Source: Pseudomonas oleovorans subsp. oleovorans (GTDB taxonomy: Bacteria > Pseudomonadota > Gammaproteobacteria > Pseudomonadales > Pseudomonadaceae). Taken from it: a DNA stretch of 64,000 bases. Below are positions 53,345-61,645 of the stretch, in pieces (within the stretch, counting starts at the first letter, position 1; every line of letters starts with the position of its first letter). Position numbers and translations under genes: made by a program. The notes under the pieces were generated by a model that was given only the letters and a program-made list of their open reading frames with translations, ran no database searches and was not told where the DNA came from. The stretch spans positions 1 to 64,000 of the forward strand of contig NZ_NIUB01000021.1 in NCBI RefSeq assembly GCF_002197815.1, written 5' to 3'.

Positions 53345-55012
53345 CTATTTGAGCAGCAGGAACGCCAGCAGCAGGTTGAGCAGCAGCGACACCAGCGCCA
53401 CGCTGCGCCACACCAGCAGCGGCTCGCGCTCCAGCAGCGGCCGTGGGCGGTTGTTCAGGGACTGGCGCTCGCCACTTTCCAGTGCCAGCAGCCACTCCTC
53501 GGCGGTCTCGAAGCGCTGCGCTGGGGCTGCGGCTACCGCGCGGTTCAACACCTCATCGAGCCAGGCAGGCAAGTCCGGGCGGTAGCGGCTGGCCGGTGTC
53601 GGTTGGCCGAAGCGCGGGTGCTGGAAGGCTTCGACTTCGCCATATGGATAGTGACCGGTGAGCAGGTGATAGAGGGTCACGCCGGCGGCGTAGAGATCCT
53701 GCTGGGCGCTGGGCGGCGTGCCGGCGAAGGCTTCCGGGGCGATATAGCTGGGCGTGCCCGGCAGGCTGTGGGCCTCGTCGCGGGTCAGGCCCGGGCAGTA
53801 GGCCAGGCCGAAGTCGAGCACGCGCAGCTCGCCGTCGTCGCCGAGCAGCAGGTTTTCCGGCTTGATATCGCGGTGGATGATATTGCGCCGGTGCAGCAGG
53901 CCGAGCGCCTTGATCAGGCGCGGCGCCAGGTCCTGCCAGTCGGCCAGGCTCAGCGGGCCGTGCTGCTGCAGGCGTGCGGCCAGGGTCTGGCCGGCATATT
54001 CGCGCTGCACGTAATACAGGTGCTGGCGCTGCGGCAGGGCGTGCAGCTCGGGGAAGTGGCGACCGGCGACGCGGCGCAGGAACCATTCTTCCTGCAGCAG
54101 TGCCGGGCCGGCCTGCTCCTCGCTGGCGCGGCTGCCCGGCAGGGTCTTGAGCAGCCAGGGCTGGTCATCCGCGTTGTGCACTCGATAGATCAGCGACTGG
54201 CGCGATTCGCCGAGCAGCCCTTCGACTCGCCAGCCCTCGAATTCCTGGCCTTCACGCAGGCGCGGCAGCAGCGGCCAATGTTCGAGCTGGGCCAGGGTGT
54301 CGGCCAGCGCGGCTTCTGGGAGCTGCTCGATGTGCACCAGCAGGGCGCTGGCGTTGTCCTGGCTGCCGGCACGGTGCGCTTCGTCGACCAGGGTCTGGCA
54401 GATCGTCGCGGCGTCATCGCCTTGTTGCAGCAGCTCGCCGATGCGCTTGTCGCTGAGGCAGGCCCAGACGCCGTCGCTGAGCAGCAGGAAACGGTCGCCG
54501 GCCTGCAGTTCGCCGTCGCGGTAGTCCACCACCAGGTGTTGATCCAGGCCCATGGCACGCTTGAGCACGTGCTGCATGCCCGGCTGTTCCCAGACATGGT
54601 CCTCGGTCAGGCGCGCGAGCTGGCCATCGCGCCACAGGTAGGCGCGGCTGTCGCCGATGTGCGCCAGGGTGTAGCGACGCCCGCGCAGCACCAGGGCGGT
54701 AAGGGTGGTCAGCAGCGGCTGGCCGCCGCCATTGGCCTGCAGCCAGCGGTTATGGGCAATGAGCAGGCGGTCCAGGCTGTGCTGCACCGGCCAGGTTTCC
54801 GGGGTGGAGTAGTAATCCAGTGCCAGCGCCTGCAGGGTCGCGCGTGCGGCCAGGCCGCCGTCGGCGCACTGGCTGACACCATCAGCCAGACCGAGCAGGT
54901 AGCCCTTGCTGGCGGCCAGGGCTGGCGCCGGGGTAACCACACGCAGGGCGTCCTGGTTCTCGCTGCGCGGGCCGGTGGCGCTGGTTTCGCCGATGCTCAG
55001 TTGCAGGGCCAT
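53345..55012 (-). CDS. PP2C phosphatase fused to Ser/Thr protein kinase
   Basis: 555 aa with two opposing enzymes. Residues 1 to about 235 are a PP2C-type phosphatase (GPRSENQDAL; LLGLADGVSQCADGG; AHIGDSRAYLWRDG; LLSDGVWACLSD; GSQDNASALLVHI). Residues about 260-510 are a Hanks-type kinase (NIIHRDIKPENLLLGDDGELRVLDFGLAY; GTPSYIAPEAF). Its N-lobe has VHNADDQPWLLKTLPG for the lysine but a weak glycine loop. The C-terminus is one membrane helix, so it is anchored in the inner membrane. It follows the MFS nitrate transporter gene and so is probably expressed with nitrate assimilation. Its targets are unknown. Confidence 0.93.
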   Translation of the reverse strand: MALQLSIGETSATGPRSENQDALRVVTPAPALAASKGYLLGLADGVSQCADGGLAARATLQALALDYYSTPETWPVQHSLDRLLIAHNRWLQANGGGQPLLTTLTALVLRGRRYTLAHIGDSRAYLWRDGQLARLTEDHVWEQPGMQHVLKRAMGLDQHLVVDYRDGELQAGDRFLLLSDGVWACLSDKRIGELLQQGDDAATICQTLVDEAHRAGSQDNASALLVHIEQLPEAALADTLAQLEHWPLLPRLREGQEFEGWRVEGLLGESRQSLIYRVHNADDQPWLLKTLPGSRASEEQAGPALLQEEWFLRRVAGRHFPELHALPQRQHLYYVQREYAGQTLAARLQQHGPLSLADWQDLAPRLIKALGLLHRRNIIHRDIKPENLLLGDDGELRVLDFGLAYCPGLTRDEAHSLPGTPSYIAPEAFAGTPPSAQQDLYAAGVTLYHLLTGHYPYGEVEAFQHPRFGQPTPASRYRPDLPAWLDEVLNRAVAAAPAQRFETAEEWLLALESGERQSLNNRPRPLLEREPLLVWRSVALVSLLLNLLLAFLLLK

Positions 55013-55037
55013 GATGCGGTTTCCGTAGATCTTTGGA

Positions 55038-55102
55038 CCGTAGGGTGCGCCGTGCGCACCAGGTTCGACGCAAATCGCTGGTGCGCGCGGCGCACCCTAC
55101 GG
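55038..55102. repeat. GTAGGGTGCGCC...GGCGCACCCTAC inverted repeat
   Basis: Long imperfect hairpin of about 65 bases between the transporter and the kinase gene, starting CCGTAGGGTGCGCCGTGCGCACC and ending with the matching arm. A short relative occurs at 62874-62890. Confidence 0.75.
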
Positions 55103-55128
55103 AGTGTGGCCGGTCGTCGAGAACTCGC

Positions 55129-56340
55129 TCACACCCGTGCGGCGGTCACCGCGGCGCTACCCCAGGTGGTGCGCCAGCGCTGCTTGACCCCATGCAGGCC
55201 GATCCAGGCCAGCACGCCGAGGCTGGCGAACAGCCAGAGGCCCAGCTGGTAGTCGCCGGTGTGTTGCTTGATGGTGCCCAGGCCTGCAGCGAGGAAGAAA
55301 CCACCGATGCCGCCGGCCATGCCGATCAACCCGGTCATCACGCCGATTTCCCTGCGAAAACGCTGCGGTACCAGCTGGAACACCGCGCCATTGCCAGCAC
55401 CAAGGCCGAGCATGGCGGCGACGAAAAAGGCCAGGGCGGCGTTCGCGCTGGGCAGGTTGAAGCCCACCACGGCAACGCACAGCGAGGCGATGGTATACAT
55501 CATCAGCAGTGTACGAATGCCGCCGATGCGGTCGGCCAGAGCGCCGCCCAGCGGGCGCAGCAGGCTGCCGGCGCAGACGCAGGCGGCGGTGTAGTAACCG
55601 GCGGTCACCGGGTTCAGCCCGTACTGGTCGCTGAAGTAGCCGGGCAGGGCGCTGGCCAGGCCGATGAAGCCGCCGAAGGTGACGCTGTAGAAGAACATGA
55701 ACCACCAGCTGTCGCGATCGCCGAGGGCCTTGAGGTAGTCGCCGAAGGCCTTGGGCTTGGGCCGCTCCGGCGCATTCTTGGCCACCAGGGCGAAGATCAC
55801 CAGGGTCGCCAGCAGCGGGATCAGCGCCCAGCCGAACACGTTCTGCCAGCCGGACAGCGCGGCCAGGCCGGGGGCGAACAGCGCTGCCAGCACGGTGCCG
55901 GAGTTACCGGCGCCGGCGATGCCCATGGCCTTGCCCTGGTGCTCCGGCGGGTACCACTGCGAGGCCAGCGGCAGGGCCACGGCGAACGCCGCGCCGGCGA
56001 AGCCGAGGAACAGGCCGAGCAGCAGCGCCTGCTCGTAGCTGCCGATGCCGATCTGCCAGGCGCAAAACAGCGCGACTATCACCACCACCTGGCCGAGCAG
56101 GCCGGCGGTCTTTGGCGACAGGCGGTCGGCGAGAAAGCCCATCAGCAGACGCAGCACGGCGCCGGCGAGAATCGGCGTGGCCACCATCAGGCCGCGTTGC
56201 TGGGCGTTGAGGTCGAGGTCGGTAGCGATCTGCACCGCCAGTGGGCCGAGCAGGTACCAGACCATGAAGCTCAGGTCGAAATAGAGGAAGGCAGCAAACA
56301 GGGTGGGGGCGTGGCCGGCTTTCCAGAAACTTGTATTCAT
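55129..56340 (-). CDS. Nitrate/nitrite transporter of the NarK/NasA MFS family
   Basis: 403-aa inner-membrane carrier with 12 helices. Family motifs: FDLSFMVWYLLGPLAVQIATDLDL at the start in two parts, GRxxDRxG-like LMGFLADRLSPKTAGL, the nitrate-signature glycines in GFAGAAFAVALPLASQWYPPEHQGKAMGIAGAGNSGT and again GLGAGNGAVFQLVPQRF. It imports nitrate for assimilation. A 5' leader with ANTAR-type hairpins and a sigma-54 promoter precede it. The kinase-phosphatase gene follows in the same direction. Confidence 0.94.
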   Translation of the reverse strand: MNTSFWKAGHAPTLFAAFLYFDLSFMVWYLLGPLAVQIATDLDLNAQQRGLMVATPILAGAVLRLLMGFLADRLSPKTAGLLGQVVVIVALFCAWQIGIGSYEQALLLGLFLGFAGAAFAVALPLASQWYPPEHQGKAMGIAGAGNSGTVLAALFAPGLAALSGWQNVFGWALIPLLATLVIFALVAKNAPERPKPKAFGDYLKALGDRDSWWFMFFYSVTFGGFIGLASALPGYFSDQYGLNPVTAGYYTAACVCAGSLLRPLGGALADRIGGIRTLLMMYTIASLCVAVVGFNLPSANAALAFFVAAMLGLGAGNGAVFQLVPQRFRREIGVMTGLIGMAGGIGGFFLAAGLGTIKQHTGDYQLGLWLFASLGVLAWIGLHGVKQRWRTTWGSAAVTAARV

Positions 56341-56521
56341 CGATCACCTCATCAGCGAGAAGGAGCCCGGCCAGGCGCGGCGAACCATGGTCGTGGACAC
56401 GGCGGCCGCGCCTGCCGGGAAGGCCGTGCACCTGTGGCCGAAGCCACAGCAGGTTTGCGCGATTGCGGTACAGGCTCGGATCGCGATGCCTGCGCCGGCC
56501 CCGGTCACTGGGGCGAACACG
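56341..56521 (-). other. Leader distal part, terminator to MFS start
   Basis: About 180 bases of GC-rich DNA between the leader terminator and the transporter ATG. A 66-codon frame runs through it but starts inside the terminator and looks like composition noise. No conserved gene is seen. Confidence 0.4.
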
Positions 56522-56603
56522 AAAAAAAAACGCCGCTTCACCACAGGCCATGAAGGCCGGATGAGGCGACGTCGTTGTCGTGAGGGAGGTGGCCGCCGTT
56601 GGC
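56522..56603 (-). promoter_or_regulatory. MFS transporter leader: two hexaloop hairpins and terminator (NasT/ANTAR-type)
   Basis: Minus strand. P1 is GCC-AACGGC-GGC (56592-56603). P2 is CGAC-AACGAC-GTCG (56567-56580). Both hexaloops have A1 and G4. The terminator 5' arm begins with the CGTCG of P2 and pairs, through about 11 of 12 positions, with GGTGAAGCGGCG, followed by nine T (56522-56571). It is the same mutually exclusive layout as before nirB and nrtA. Confidence 0.8.
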
Positions 56604-56622
56604 TACCTGCTGAGAGGGAACA

Positions 56623-56638
56623 AGCAAGAGCCGAGCCA
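56623..56638 (-). promoter_or_regulatory. Sigma-54 promoter of the MFS transporter unit
   Basis: Minus strand TGGCTCGGCTCTTGCT: GG and GC at -24/-12 spacing, one mismatch in the TGGCAC element. It lies 20 bases before hairpin P1. Confidence 0.75.
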
Positions 56639-56718
56639 ACCGGGCAGAGGCTCTGGGATCAGGCGTTACGCACTTTCAGTACGCGCAGTACTGCCGTAAA
56701 ACGAGGCGCTTGCGCCGT

Positions 56719-56889
56719 CTATGCCCCCGAATGGGGCGATCGCTGCGTGCTGAGAGAGGCTTGAGACTGGACGCTGGAAAGTTGGCTAACGCTGGTTGCG
56801 TGAGTGGGCAGTGGCGCGGTCAGCAGGGCGAGTGCCAGCAGATTGCTCAGCAGCCCCGCCTGACGGGCACGGCGATAGGTGTCGGTCAT
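56719..56889 (-). CDS. Possible small secreted peptide, 56 aa
   Basis: Starts at ATG 56889 behind AAGGGGGG. It reads MTDTYRRARQ, then a hydrophobic stretch AGLLSNLLALALLTAPLPTHA that looks like a signal peptide, then a short Ser/Gln-rich tail ending PHSGA. I do not recognise it. It may be a real small gene, or the 5' remnant of a lost exported protein. It lies between the thioesterase gene and the sigma-54 promoter of the transporter. Confidence 0.3.
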   Translation of the reverse strand: MTDTYRRARQAGLLSNLLALALLTAPLPTHATSVSQLSSVQSQASLSTQRSPHSGA

Positions 56890-57027
56890 CCTCGATCCCC
56901 CCTTTTTTCTGTTCTGAACTAGGCGTAGCAGATGAATGGCGAAGTGTCACGGTATTGGCAGCAATAACTGTGCAAGTTTTGCCTGGTGTCTGTACGCCCG
57001 CAGCCCTGAAGTATCGGAAACCTGGAG

Positions 57028-57471
57028 TCAGTCGAGCCGATTGACCTTGGGGAACTTGACGCTGAAGGCTTCCGGCATCGGCACCACTTTCGACTGCAGA
57101 TAGTCGAAGAACACGAAGCCGGACTTGGCCATGGCCACCAGCGCACCATCGGCCGGACGGGTGATGCGGAAGGTGATATCGCCGCCATAGCGGTTGAAGT
57201 CCATCACCCCGACCTCGAACAGTAACTGGTCGCGCGCATGGGCTTCGGCGCGGTAGGTGGTGGCCTGGTCAGTGACGATGATGCCGATACCCTTGCCGTC
57301 GGTTTCCTGAATGCCGAACTCGAAGAGAAAGCGGGCGCGCGCCTCGGAAATCATCGAGATCATCGAATCATTGCCCAAGTGGTTGGCACCGTTGATGTCG
57401 GTCACCCGCACCGTCAGTTGCGTGCGGTAGTAATACTGGTCTTCGGGAAAGTCGAGGGTCAGGCGCGCCAT
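57028..57471 (-). CDS. Hotdog-fold acyl-CoA thioesterase (4HBT type)
   Basis: 147 aa. The pattern TDINGANHLGNDSMISMISEARARFLFEFG is the YbgC/4HBT-type active region (usually YxDxDxxGHVnN), with Asp replaced in part. VTDQATTYRAEAHARDQLLFEVGVMDFNRYGGDITFRITR is the second strand set. It probably hydrolyses acyl- or aryl-CoA esters; substrate unknown. The 3' end of the PL7 pseudogene lies 49 bases upstream on the same strand. Confidence 0.85.
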   Translation of the reverse strand: MARLTLDFPEDQYYYRTQLTVRVTDINGANHLGNDSMISMISEARARFLFEFGIQETDGKGIGIIVTDQATTYRAEAHARDQLLFEVGVMDFNRYGGDITFRITRPADGALVAMAKSGFVFFDYLQSKVVPMPEAFSVKFPKVNRLD

Positions 57472-57520
57472 GGTCGAGTCATCGCAAAAGGAAGGCGATG
57501 ATTGTAAGCCGCCTCATACC

Positions 57521-58395
57521 TCAGCGGTGCAGGCTGTTGAGGTGAAAGAAGGTGACGCGGCCGCCTTCGTCGTCCTCGCCATAATTGTCCTGAATGTAGG
57601 CGCCGGCCTTGAAGTACAGGTACTGGTCACGCCAACTGCTGCTCAGTTGGTGGTAGAAGGAGCCGGTATCACCCTCGCTGCTGTTGACACTGACACCAAG
57701 GCGCCCGCTGGGTAATGCCAGTCAGTTAAGGCTGTACGCGTTTGGCTCCCCTCTCCCGTTTACGGGAGAGGGGCTGGGGGAGAGGGCCGAAATACCGCGA
57801 AACGGCCATTTACCCCTCTCCGAACATGGCTCGCCAGAGGGGCGAGGGGACTCATCGTAGGCAGTCGGCGCTTAACTGATCAGCATTAGCCCGCTGGGTG
57901 TAATACGCAGGTCGTAACCGAAGCGTTCGCCCAGTTGCACGTTTTCCGCCAGCAGGATGTTCTGCACGGCAGTGTCGCCTGGCTGGTCGCGCAGCAGCAG
58001 TTCCAGGCGGCCGACGCCACGGCGGTAGTGGTATTGCAGCTTGACCAGCGGATCATTCTGACTACCCGGCACATCGGTGCTGTGGATCTGGCCGATGACC
58101 ACCTTGTTGAGGCTGGGTACCTGATCGATCCGCAGCACGGCACTGAGATAGTTGTCCGCACTGGCGTGCAGCCAGTTGCCGAGGCTGCCATCGCGGCGGG
58201 TTTCGCGCAGTTCGCTGCGTGGATAGTGGGCATCGGCCGTGGTGGAGCCGGTCACGGGCACCCAGAAGGTCACGCTGCCGTCGGCATTGCGCCTCAATAG
58301 CGGCTTGCATAGCCGCTATTGAGGCGCTCGGTGGTGATAGTGGCCGGTGTCGGTTCGGTGGGAATCGACAGATTCCAGGTGCTGAGGTCGAGCAC
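57521..58395 (-). pseudogene. PL7-family polysaccharide lyase (alginate-lyase-like), frameshifted and split by a MITE
   Basis: Three pieces form one protein of about 229 aa without signal peptide. From GTG 58395: LDLSTWNLSIPTEPTPATI ... YASRY, stopped by TGA because one T is missing at 58297. In the next frame: RRNADGSVTFWVPVTG, YPRSELRE (PL7 catalytic R-S-E-L-R-E), VVIGQIHSTD (QIH), to RITPSG. The 177-bp element then interrupts. After it: SGRLGVSVNSSEGDTGSFYH and YLYFKAGAYIQDNYG (the YFKAG-Y-Q motif with the catalytic tyrosine), ending LNSLHR. Joining the parts across the element restores the frame exactly. P. aeruginosa has, as I recall, an intact PL7 gene at this place (PA1784). Confidence 0.92.
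57713..57889. mobile_element. MITE-like element in the PL7 gene
   Basis: 177 bp flanked by CCCGCTGGG on both sides (57704-57712 and 57890-57898), a 9-bp target duplication that is present once in the reconstructed gene. Ends are inverted repeats: TAATGC-CAG-TCAGTTAAG on the left, and TAATGC-TGA-TCAGTTAAG on the right read inward (15 of 18 match). The inside holds CTCCCCTCTCCCG-TTTA-CGGGAGAGGGG and a second CCCCTCTCC arm. There is no coding frame, so it must be moved by a transposase encoded elsewhere. Confidence 0.88.
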
Positions 58396-58492
58396 GGGAT
58401 TCTCTGCTTGTCAGTTGAGGACATTCGTTCGTCCCTGCGATGAGCCAGAGGTTCAACCGCTCCAGCCCTTGAGCCAGAGCGGTTGCCGGTAC

Positions 58493-59284
58493 TCAGGCGG
58501 CAGGCCGCTGCTGACGCTGGTAGAGGAACTCGAGCACGGAGGTGCGATAGGCGTGGTACTGCGGGTCGTTGGCCAGAGCCAGTCGATCACGCGGACGAGG
58601 CAACTCGACGGTGAGGATTTCACCGACAGTGGCGGCCGGGCCGTTGGTCATCATCACGATGCGATCGGACAGCAATACGGCCTCGTCCACGTCATGGGTG
58701 ACCATCACCACCGTGCTCTGGGTTTCGCCGACGATACGCAGCAGCTCGTCCTGCAGGTGCGCGCGGGTCAGGGCGTCGAGGGCACCGAACGGCTCGTCCA
58801 TCAACAGCACCTTGGGCTCCATGGCCAAGGCGCGGGCGATGCCGACCCGCTGCTTCATGCCCCCGGAAATTTCGTTGGGATGCTTGTGCATGGCGTGCGC
58901 CAGGCCAACCATGTTCAGCGCCTGTTCGGTACGAGCCTTGAGCTGCTCCTTGTTCTCGTGTTCGCCGAACACGCGTTCCACTGCCAGGTGCACATTGCCG
59001 AAGCAGGTCATCCACGGCAGCAGGCTGTGGTTCTGGAACACCACGGCGCGCTCCGGGCCGGGGCCGTCGATTTCGCGACCGTTGCAGATCAGGCCGCCCT
59101 CGTTGGCATCGAGCAGGCCGGCGATCAGGTTGAGCACCGTCGACTTGCCACAGCCGGAGTGGCCGATCAGCGCGACGAACTCGCCGCGGGCGATGCTCAG
59201 GTTGACGTCTGCCAGTGCCTGGAAGCGGCCTTTCTTGGTGTCGAAGTGCTTGCTGACAGCGGTCAGCTCCACGAATTTGTCCAT
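58493..59284 (-). CDS. nrtC: Nitrate ABC transporter ATPase (NrtC/NrtD-like)
   Basis: 263-aa ATP-binding subunit. Walker A GHSGCGKST, Q-loop VFQNHSLLPWMT, signature ISGGMKQRVGIARAL, Walker B VLLMDEPFGALDALTR, switch VTHDVDEAVLLSDRIVMM. It is of the nitrate/taurine/sulfonate importer class. The long NrtA-like regulatory tail of cyanobacterial NrtC is absent. ATG 59284 has GGGAG about ten bases upstream. With the permease and binding protein upstream it forms a full nitrate importer. Confidence 0.93.
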   Translation of the reverse strand: MDKFVELTAVSKHFDTKKGRFQALADVNLSIARGEFVALIGHSGCGKSTVLNLIAGLLDANEGGLICNGREIDGPGPERAVVFQNHSLLPWMTCFGNVHLAVERVFGEHENKEQLKARTEQALNMVGLAHAMHKHPNEISGGMKQRVGIARALAMEPKVLLMDEPFGALDALTRAHLQDELLRIVGETQSTVVMVTHDVDEAVLLSDRIVMMTNGPAATVGEILTVELPRPRDRLALANDPQYHAYRTSVLEFLYQRQQRPAA

Positions 59285-59386
59285 CGGAGTTCTCCCGTTC
59301 TGGCGCCGTGCCCCGGATTTAATCAGAGACACTTTCATTTAAAACAAAGACTTGGCGTCTACTGTTAAACTGATTTGTAAGCTCGC

Positions 59387-59448
59387 GTAGCCCAATGCAA
59401 TTCGGGGAAACGGAGATCGCGTTCCCTGATTGCATCTCATTGGGCTAC
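59387..59448. repeat. GTAGCCCAATGC...GCATCTCATTGGGCTAC inverted repeat
   Basis: About 62 bases between nrtB and nrtC. GTAGCCCAATGCAATTCGGGG pairs with its mirror TTCCCTGATTGCATCTCATTGGGCTAC in two arms. It sits inside the nrtABC operon and belongs to the GTAGCCC family seen at 36084. Confidence 0.7.
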
Positions 59449-59469
59449 GAGTTGGCCGAACGCGCCTCT

Positions 59470-60321
59470 TCAGCTTGCGTAGTCAAAGCGTTTGGCGATC
59501 AACAGCAGCATCTGCTCCAGCGCCAGGCCAACCAGGCCGACGATGATGATGGCGATGAGAATGTGCTCGACGTTGAGGTTGTTCCATTCGTCCCACACCC
59601 AGAAGCCCAGGCCGATGCCGCCGGTGAGCATCTCCGCGGCGACGATCACCAGCCAGGCCACGCCGATGGCCAGGCGGATGCCGGTCATCAGGTGCGGCAG
59701 CACGGCGGGAAACAGGATGCGCGTCAGCACCTTGAACTCCGACAGCTTGAGCACGCGGGCCACGTTCAGGTAGTCCTGCGGCACGCTGGCCACGCCGGCG
59801 GCGGTGTTGAGGATGATCGGCCAGATCGAGCTGATGAAGATCACCCAGATCGACGCCGGGCCGGCCGCCTCGAACACCAGCAGGCCGATCGGCAGCCAGG
59901 CTAGCGGCGAGACCGGACGCAGCAAGCTGATGATCGGCGCGAGCATGCCGGCGAGAAAGGCGAAGCGGCCGATGGCGAACCCCAGGGGAATGCCCACCAG
60001 CGCCGCCAGGCCGAAGCCGACCCCGACGCGGCCGAGCGAGTTGAGGATGTTCCAGCCAATGCCCATGTCGTTGGGGCCGTTGTCGTAGAAAGGATCAGCG
60101 AACAACACCAGCGCGGCTTGCCAGGTGCTCAAGGGGCCGGGCAGGCCCTCGCTGTACTGCGCCAGCAGCGACCAGAAGCCGATGAAGGCGATGATGCCCA
60201 GCAGCGGGGCGATGCCGGCCTTGAGCATGCTGCCCAGTGCGGCGGCGCTGGGCAGCAAGGCCTGCGCAGAGAGGCGCGGCTTGGCAATTGGCGGCAGTGG
60301 TGTTTTCAGGGGCGCATTCAT
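59470..60321 (-). CDS. nrtB: Nitrate ABC transporter permease NrtB
   Basis: 283-aa inner-membrane permease with about six helices. The EAA loop is visible as AAGVASVPQDYLNVARVLKLSEFKVLTRILFPAVLPHLMTGIRLAIGVAWLVIVAAEML in pieces, typical of the NrtB/SsuC/TauC class. The ATG at 60321 is preferred over GTG 60327 because GGAGG lies five bases before it. It lies 12 bases after nrtA. Confidence 0.93.
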   Translation of the reverse strand: MNAPLKTPLPPIAKPRLSAQALLPSAAALGSMLKAGIAPLLGIIAFIGFWSLLAQYSEGLPGPLSTWQAALVLFADPFYDNGPNDMGIGWNILNSLGRVGVGFGLAALVGIPLGFAIGRFAFLAGMLAPIISLLRPVSPLAWLPIGLLVFEAAGPASIWVIFISSIWPIILNTAAGVASVPQDYLNVARVLKLSEFKVLTRILFPAVLPHLMTGIRLAIGVAWLVIVAAEMLTGGIGLGFWVWDEWNNLNVEHILIAIIIVGLVGLALEQMLLLIAKRFDYAS

Positions 60322-60333
60322 GCTCACCTCCGG

Positions 60334-61617
60334 TCAGGCTTTGATGGCGAAGGAGTCGGCGTAGGCGGCTGGATTGCTGCCATCCCAGACCACGCCGTCG
60401 ATCAATGTGCTGCTGCGCAGCGGGCTGCTCGGCACGGCCAGCTTGAGGGCGCCGGCCGCCTCGGCGTAGAGCACGGTCTGGTTGACCTGGGCGGCCACGG
60501 CGGCGTAATCCGGCGCCTCCTTGAGCAGGCCCCAGCGCTTGAACTGGGTGAGGAACCACATGCCGTCGGAGTGATAGGGAAAGTTGACGCTGCCGTCGTT
60601 GCAGAAGGCCATGGCATGTTCGTCCCTCCAGCTGTTGCCGAGGCCGTCCTCGTACTGGGCGAGAAAGCGCGGCTCGATCACCTGCACCGGCGCGTTGACG
60701 TAGGCCTTGCCGGAAATCAGTTTGGCGGTGCTCTTGCGGTTCTCCTCGCTGGCCTCGATGAAGCGGCTGGCATCGAGAATCGCCATGATCAGTGCGCGCG
60801 CTGCGTTGGGATACTGCTCGATGAAGGCACGGGTGGTGCCAAGCACCTTCTCCGGGTGATCCGGCCAGATCTGCTGGGTGGTGGTGGCGGTGAAGCCGAT
60901 CTTGTCGAAGATCGCCCGCGCGCCCCAGGGCTCGCCGACGCAGAAACCGTCCATATTGCCGACGCGCATATTGGCGACCATCTGCGGCGGCGGCACGACG
61001 ATGGTCTTCACATCGCTCATGGGGTTGATGCCGACACTGGCCAGCCAGTAATACAGCCACATGGCGTGGGTACCGGTGGGGAATGTTTGGGCGAAGGTCA
61101 GCGGATTACCGCCTTTTTTCACGTGTTCGGCCAGTTGCGCGCCGTTGGTCACACCGGCCTCACGCAGTTGCTTGGAGAGGGTGATGGCCTGGCCATTCTG
61201 GTTCAGCCCCATCAGCACTGCCATGTCCCGCTGTGGCCCCGCCAGGCCGAGCTGAGCGCCGTACATCATGCCGTAGAGCACATGAGCAGCATCCAGTTCG
61301 CCAGTGTTGAGCTTGTCGCGCACGCCGGCCCAGGAGGCCTCCTTGCTCGGGTTGATGGTCAGGCCGTATTTCTCGCCGAAACCCTGGGTGGCGGCGACCA
61401 CCACCGAAGCGCAGTCAGTCAGGGGGATGAAGCCGACGGTCAGTGCGGCTTTTTCCGGCGCGTCGGAGCCGGCCGCCCAGGCTGCACTGCGCAGCGAAGC
61501 CGGCGCCGACAGGCCGAATGCGGCGATGCCGCTTACGGCGCCGGCCAGGGCGATGGATTGCTTGAGGAAATTGCGGCGGCTGGTGGCCAGGGGCTTGTTC
61601 GAATCACGATCGGTCAT
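60334..61617 (-). CDS. nrtA: Nitrate-binding periplasmic protein NrtA
   Basis: 427-aa substrate-binding protein of the CmpA/NrtA family. The N-terminus has a twin-arginine signal (SRRNFLKQSIALAGAVSG), so it is probably folded before export. The binding domain shows LTVGFIPLTDCASVVVAATQGFGEKYGL, TFPTGTHAMWLYYWLASVGINP, and GNMDGFCVGEPWGARAI, all typical of nitrate/bicarbonate binders. NrtA-like NasS, a cytosolic nitrate sensor, is similar but lacks an export signal, so this is the transporter subunit. First gene of the nrtABC operon. Confidence 0.93.
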   Translation of the reverse strand: MTDRDSNKPLATSRRNFLKQSIALAGAVSGIAAFGLSAPASLRSAAWAAGSDAPEKAALTVGFIPLTDCASVVVAATQGFGEKYGLTINPSKEASWAGVRDKLNTGELDAAHVLYGMMYGAQLGLAGPQRDMAVLMGLNQNGQAITLSKQLREAGVTNGAQLAEHVKKGGNPLTFAQTFPTGTHAMWLYYWLASVGINPMSDVKTIVVPPPQMVANMRVGNMDGFCVGEPWGARAIFDKIGFTATTTQQIWPDHPEKVLGTTRAFIEQYPNAARALIMAILDASRFIEASEENRKSTAKLISGKAYVNAPVQVIEPRFLAQYEDGLGNSWRDEHAMAFCNDGSVNFPYHSDGMWFLTQFKRWGLLKEAPDYAAVAAQVNQTVLYAEAAGALKLAVPSSPLRSSTLIDGVVWDGSNPAAYADSFAIKA

Positions 61618-61645
61618 GGGTCTAATCCTTGTCAGGCGCATAAAC

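Noticed and set aside
56344..56544. 66-codon minus-strand frame before the MFS transporter
   Set aside because: It begins inside the leader terminator and has low-complexity Ala/Thr/Cys content, so it is leader RNA rather than a gene.
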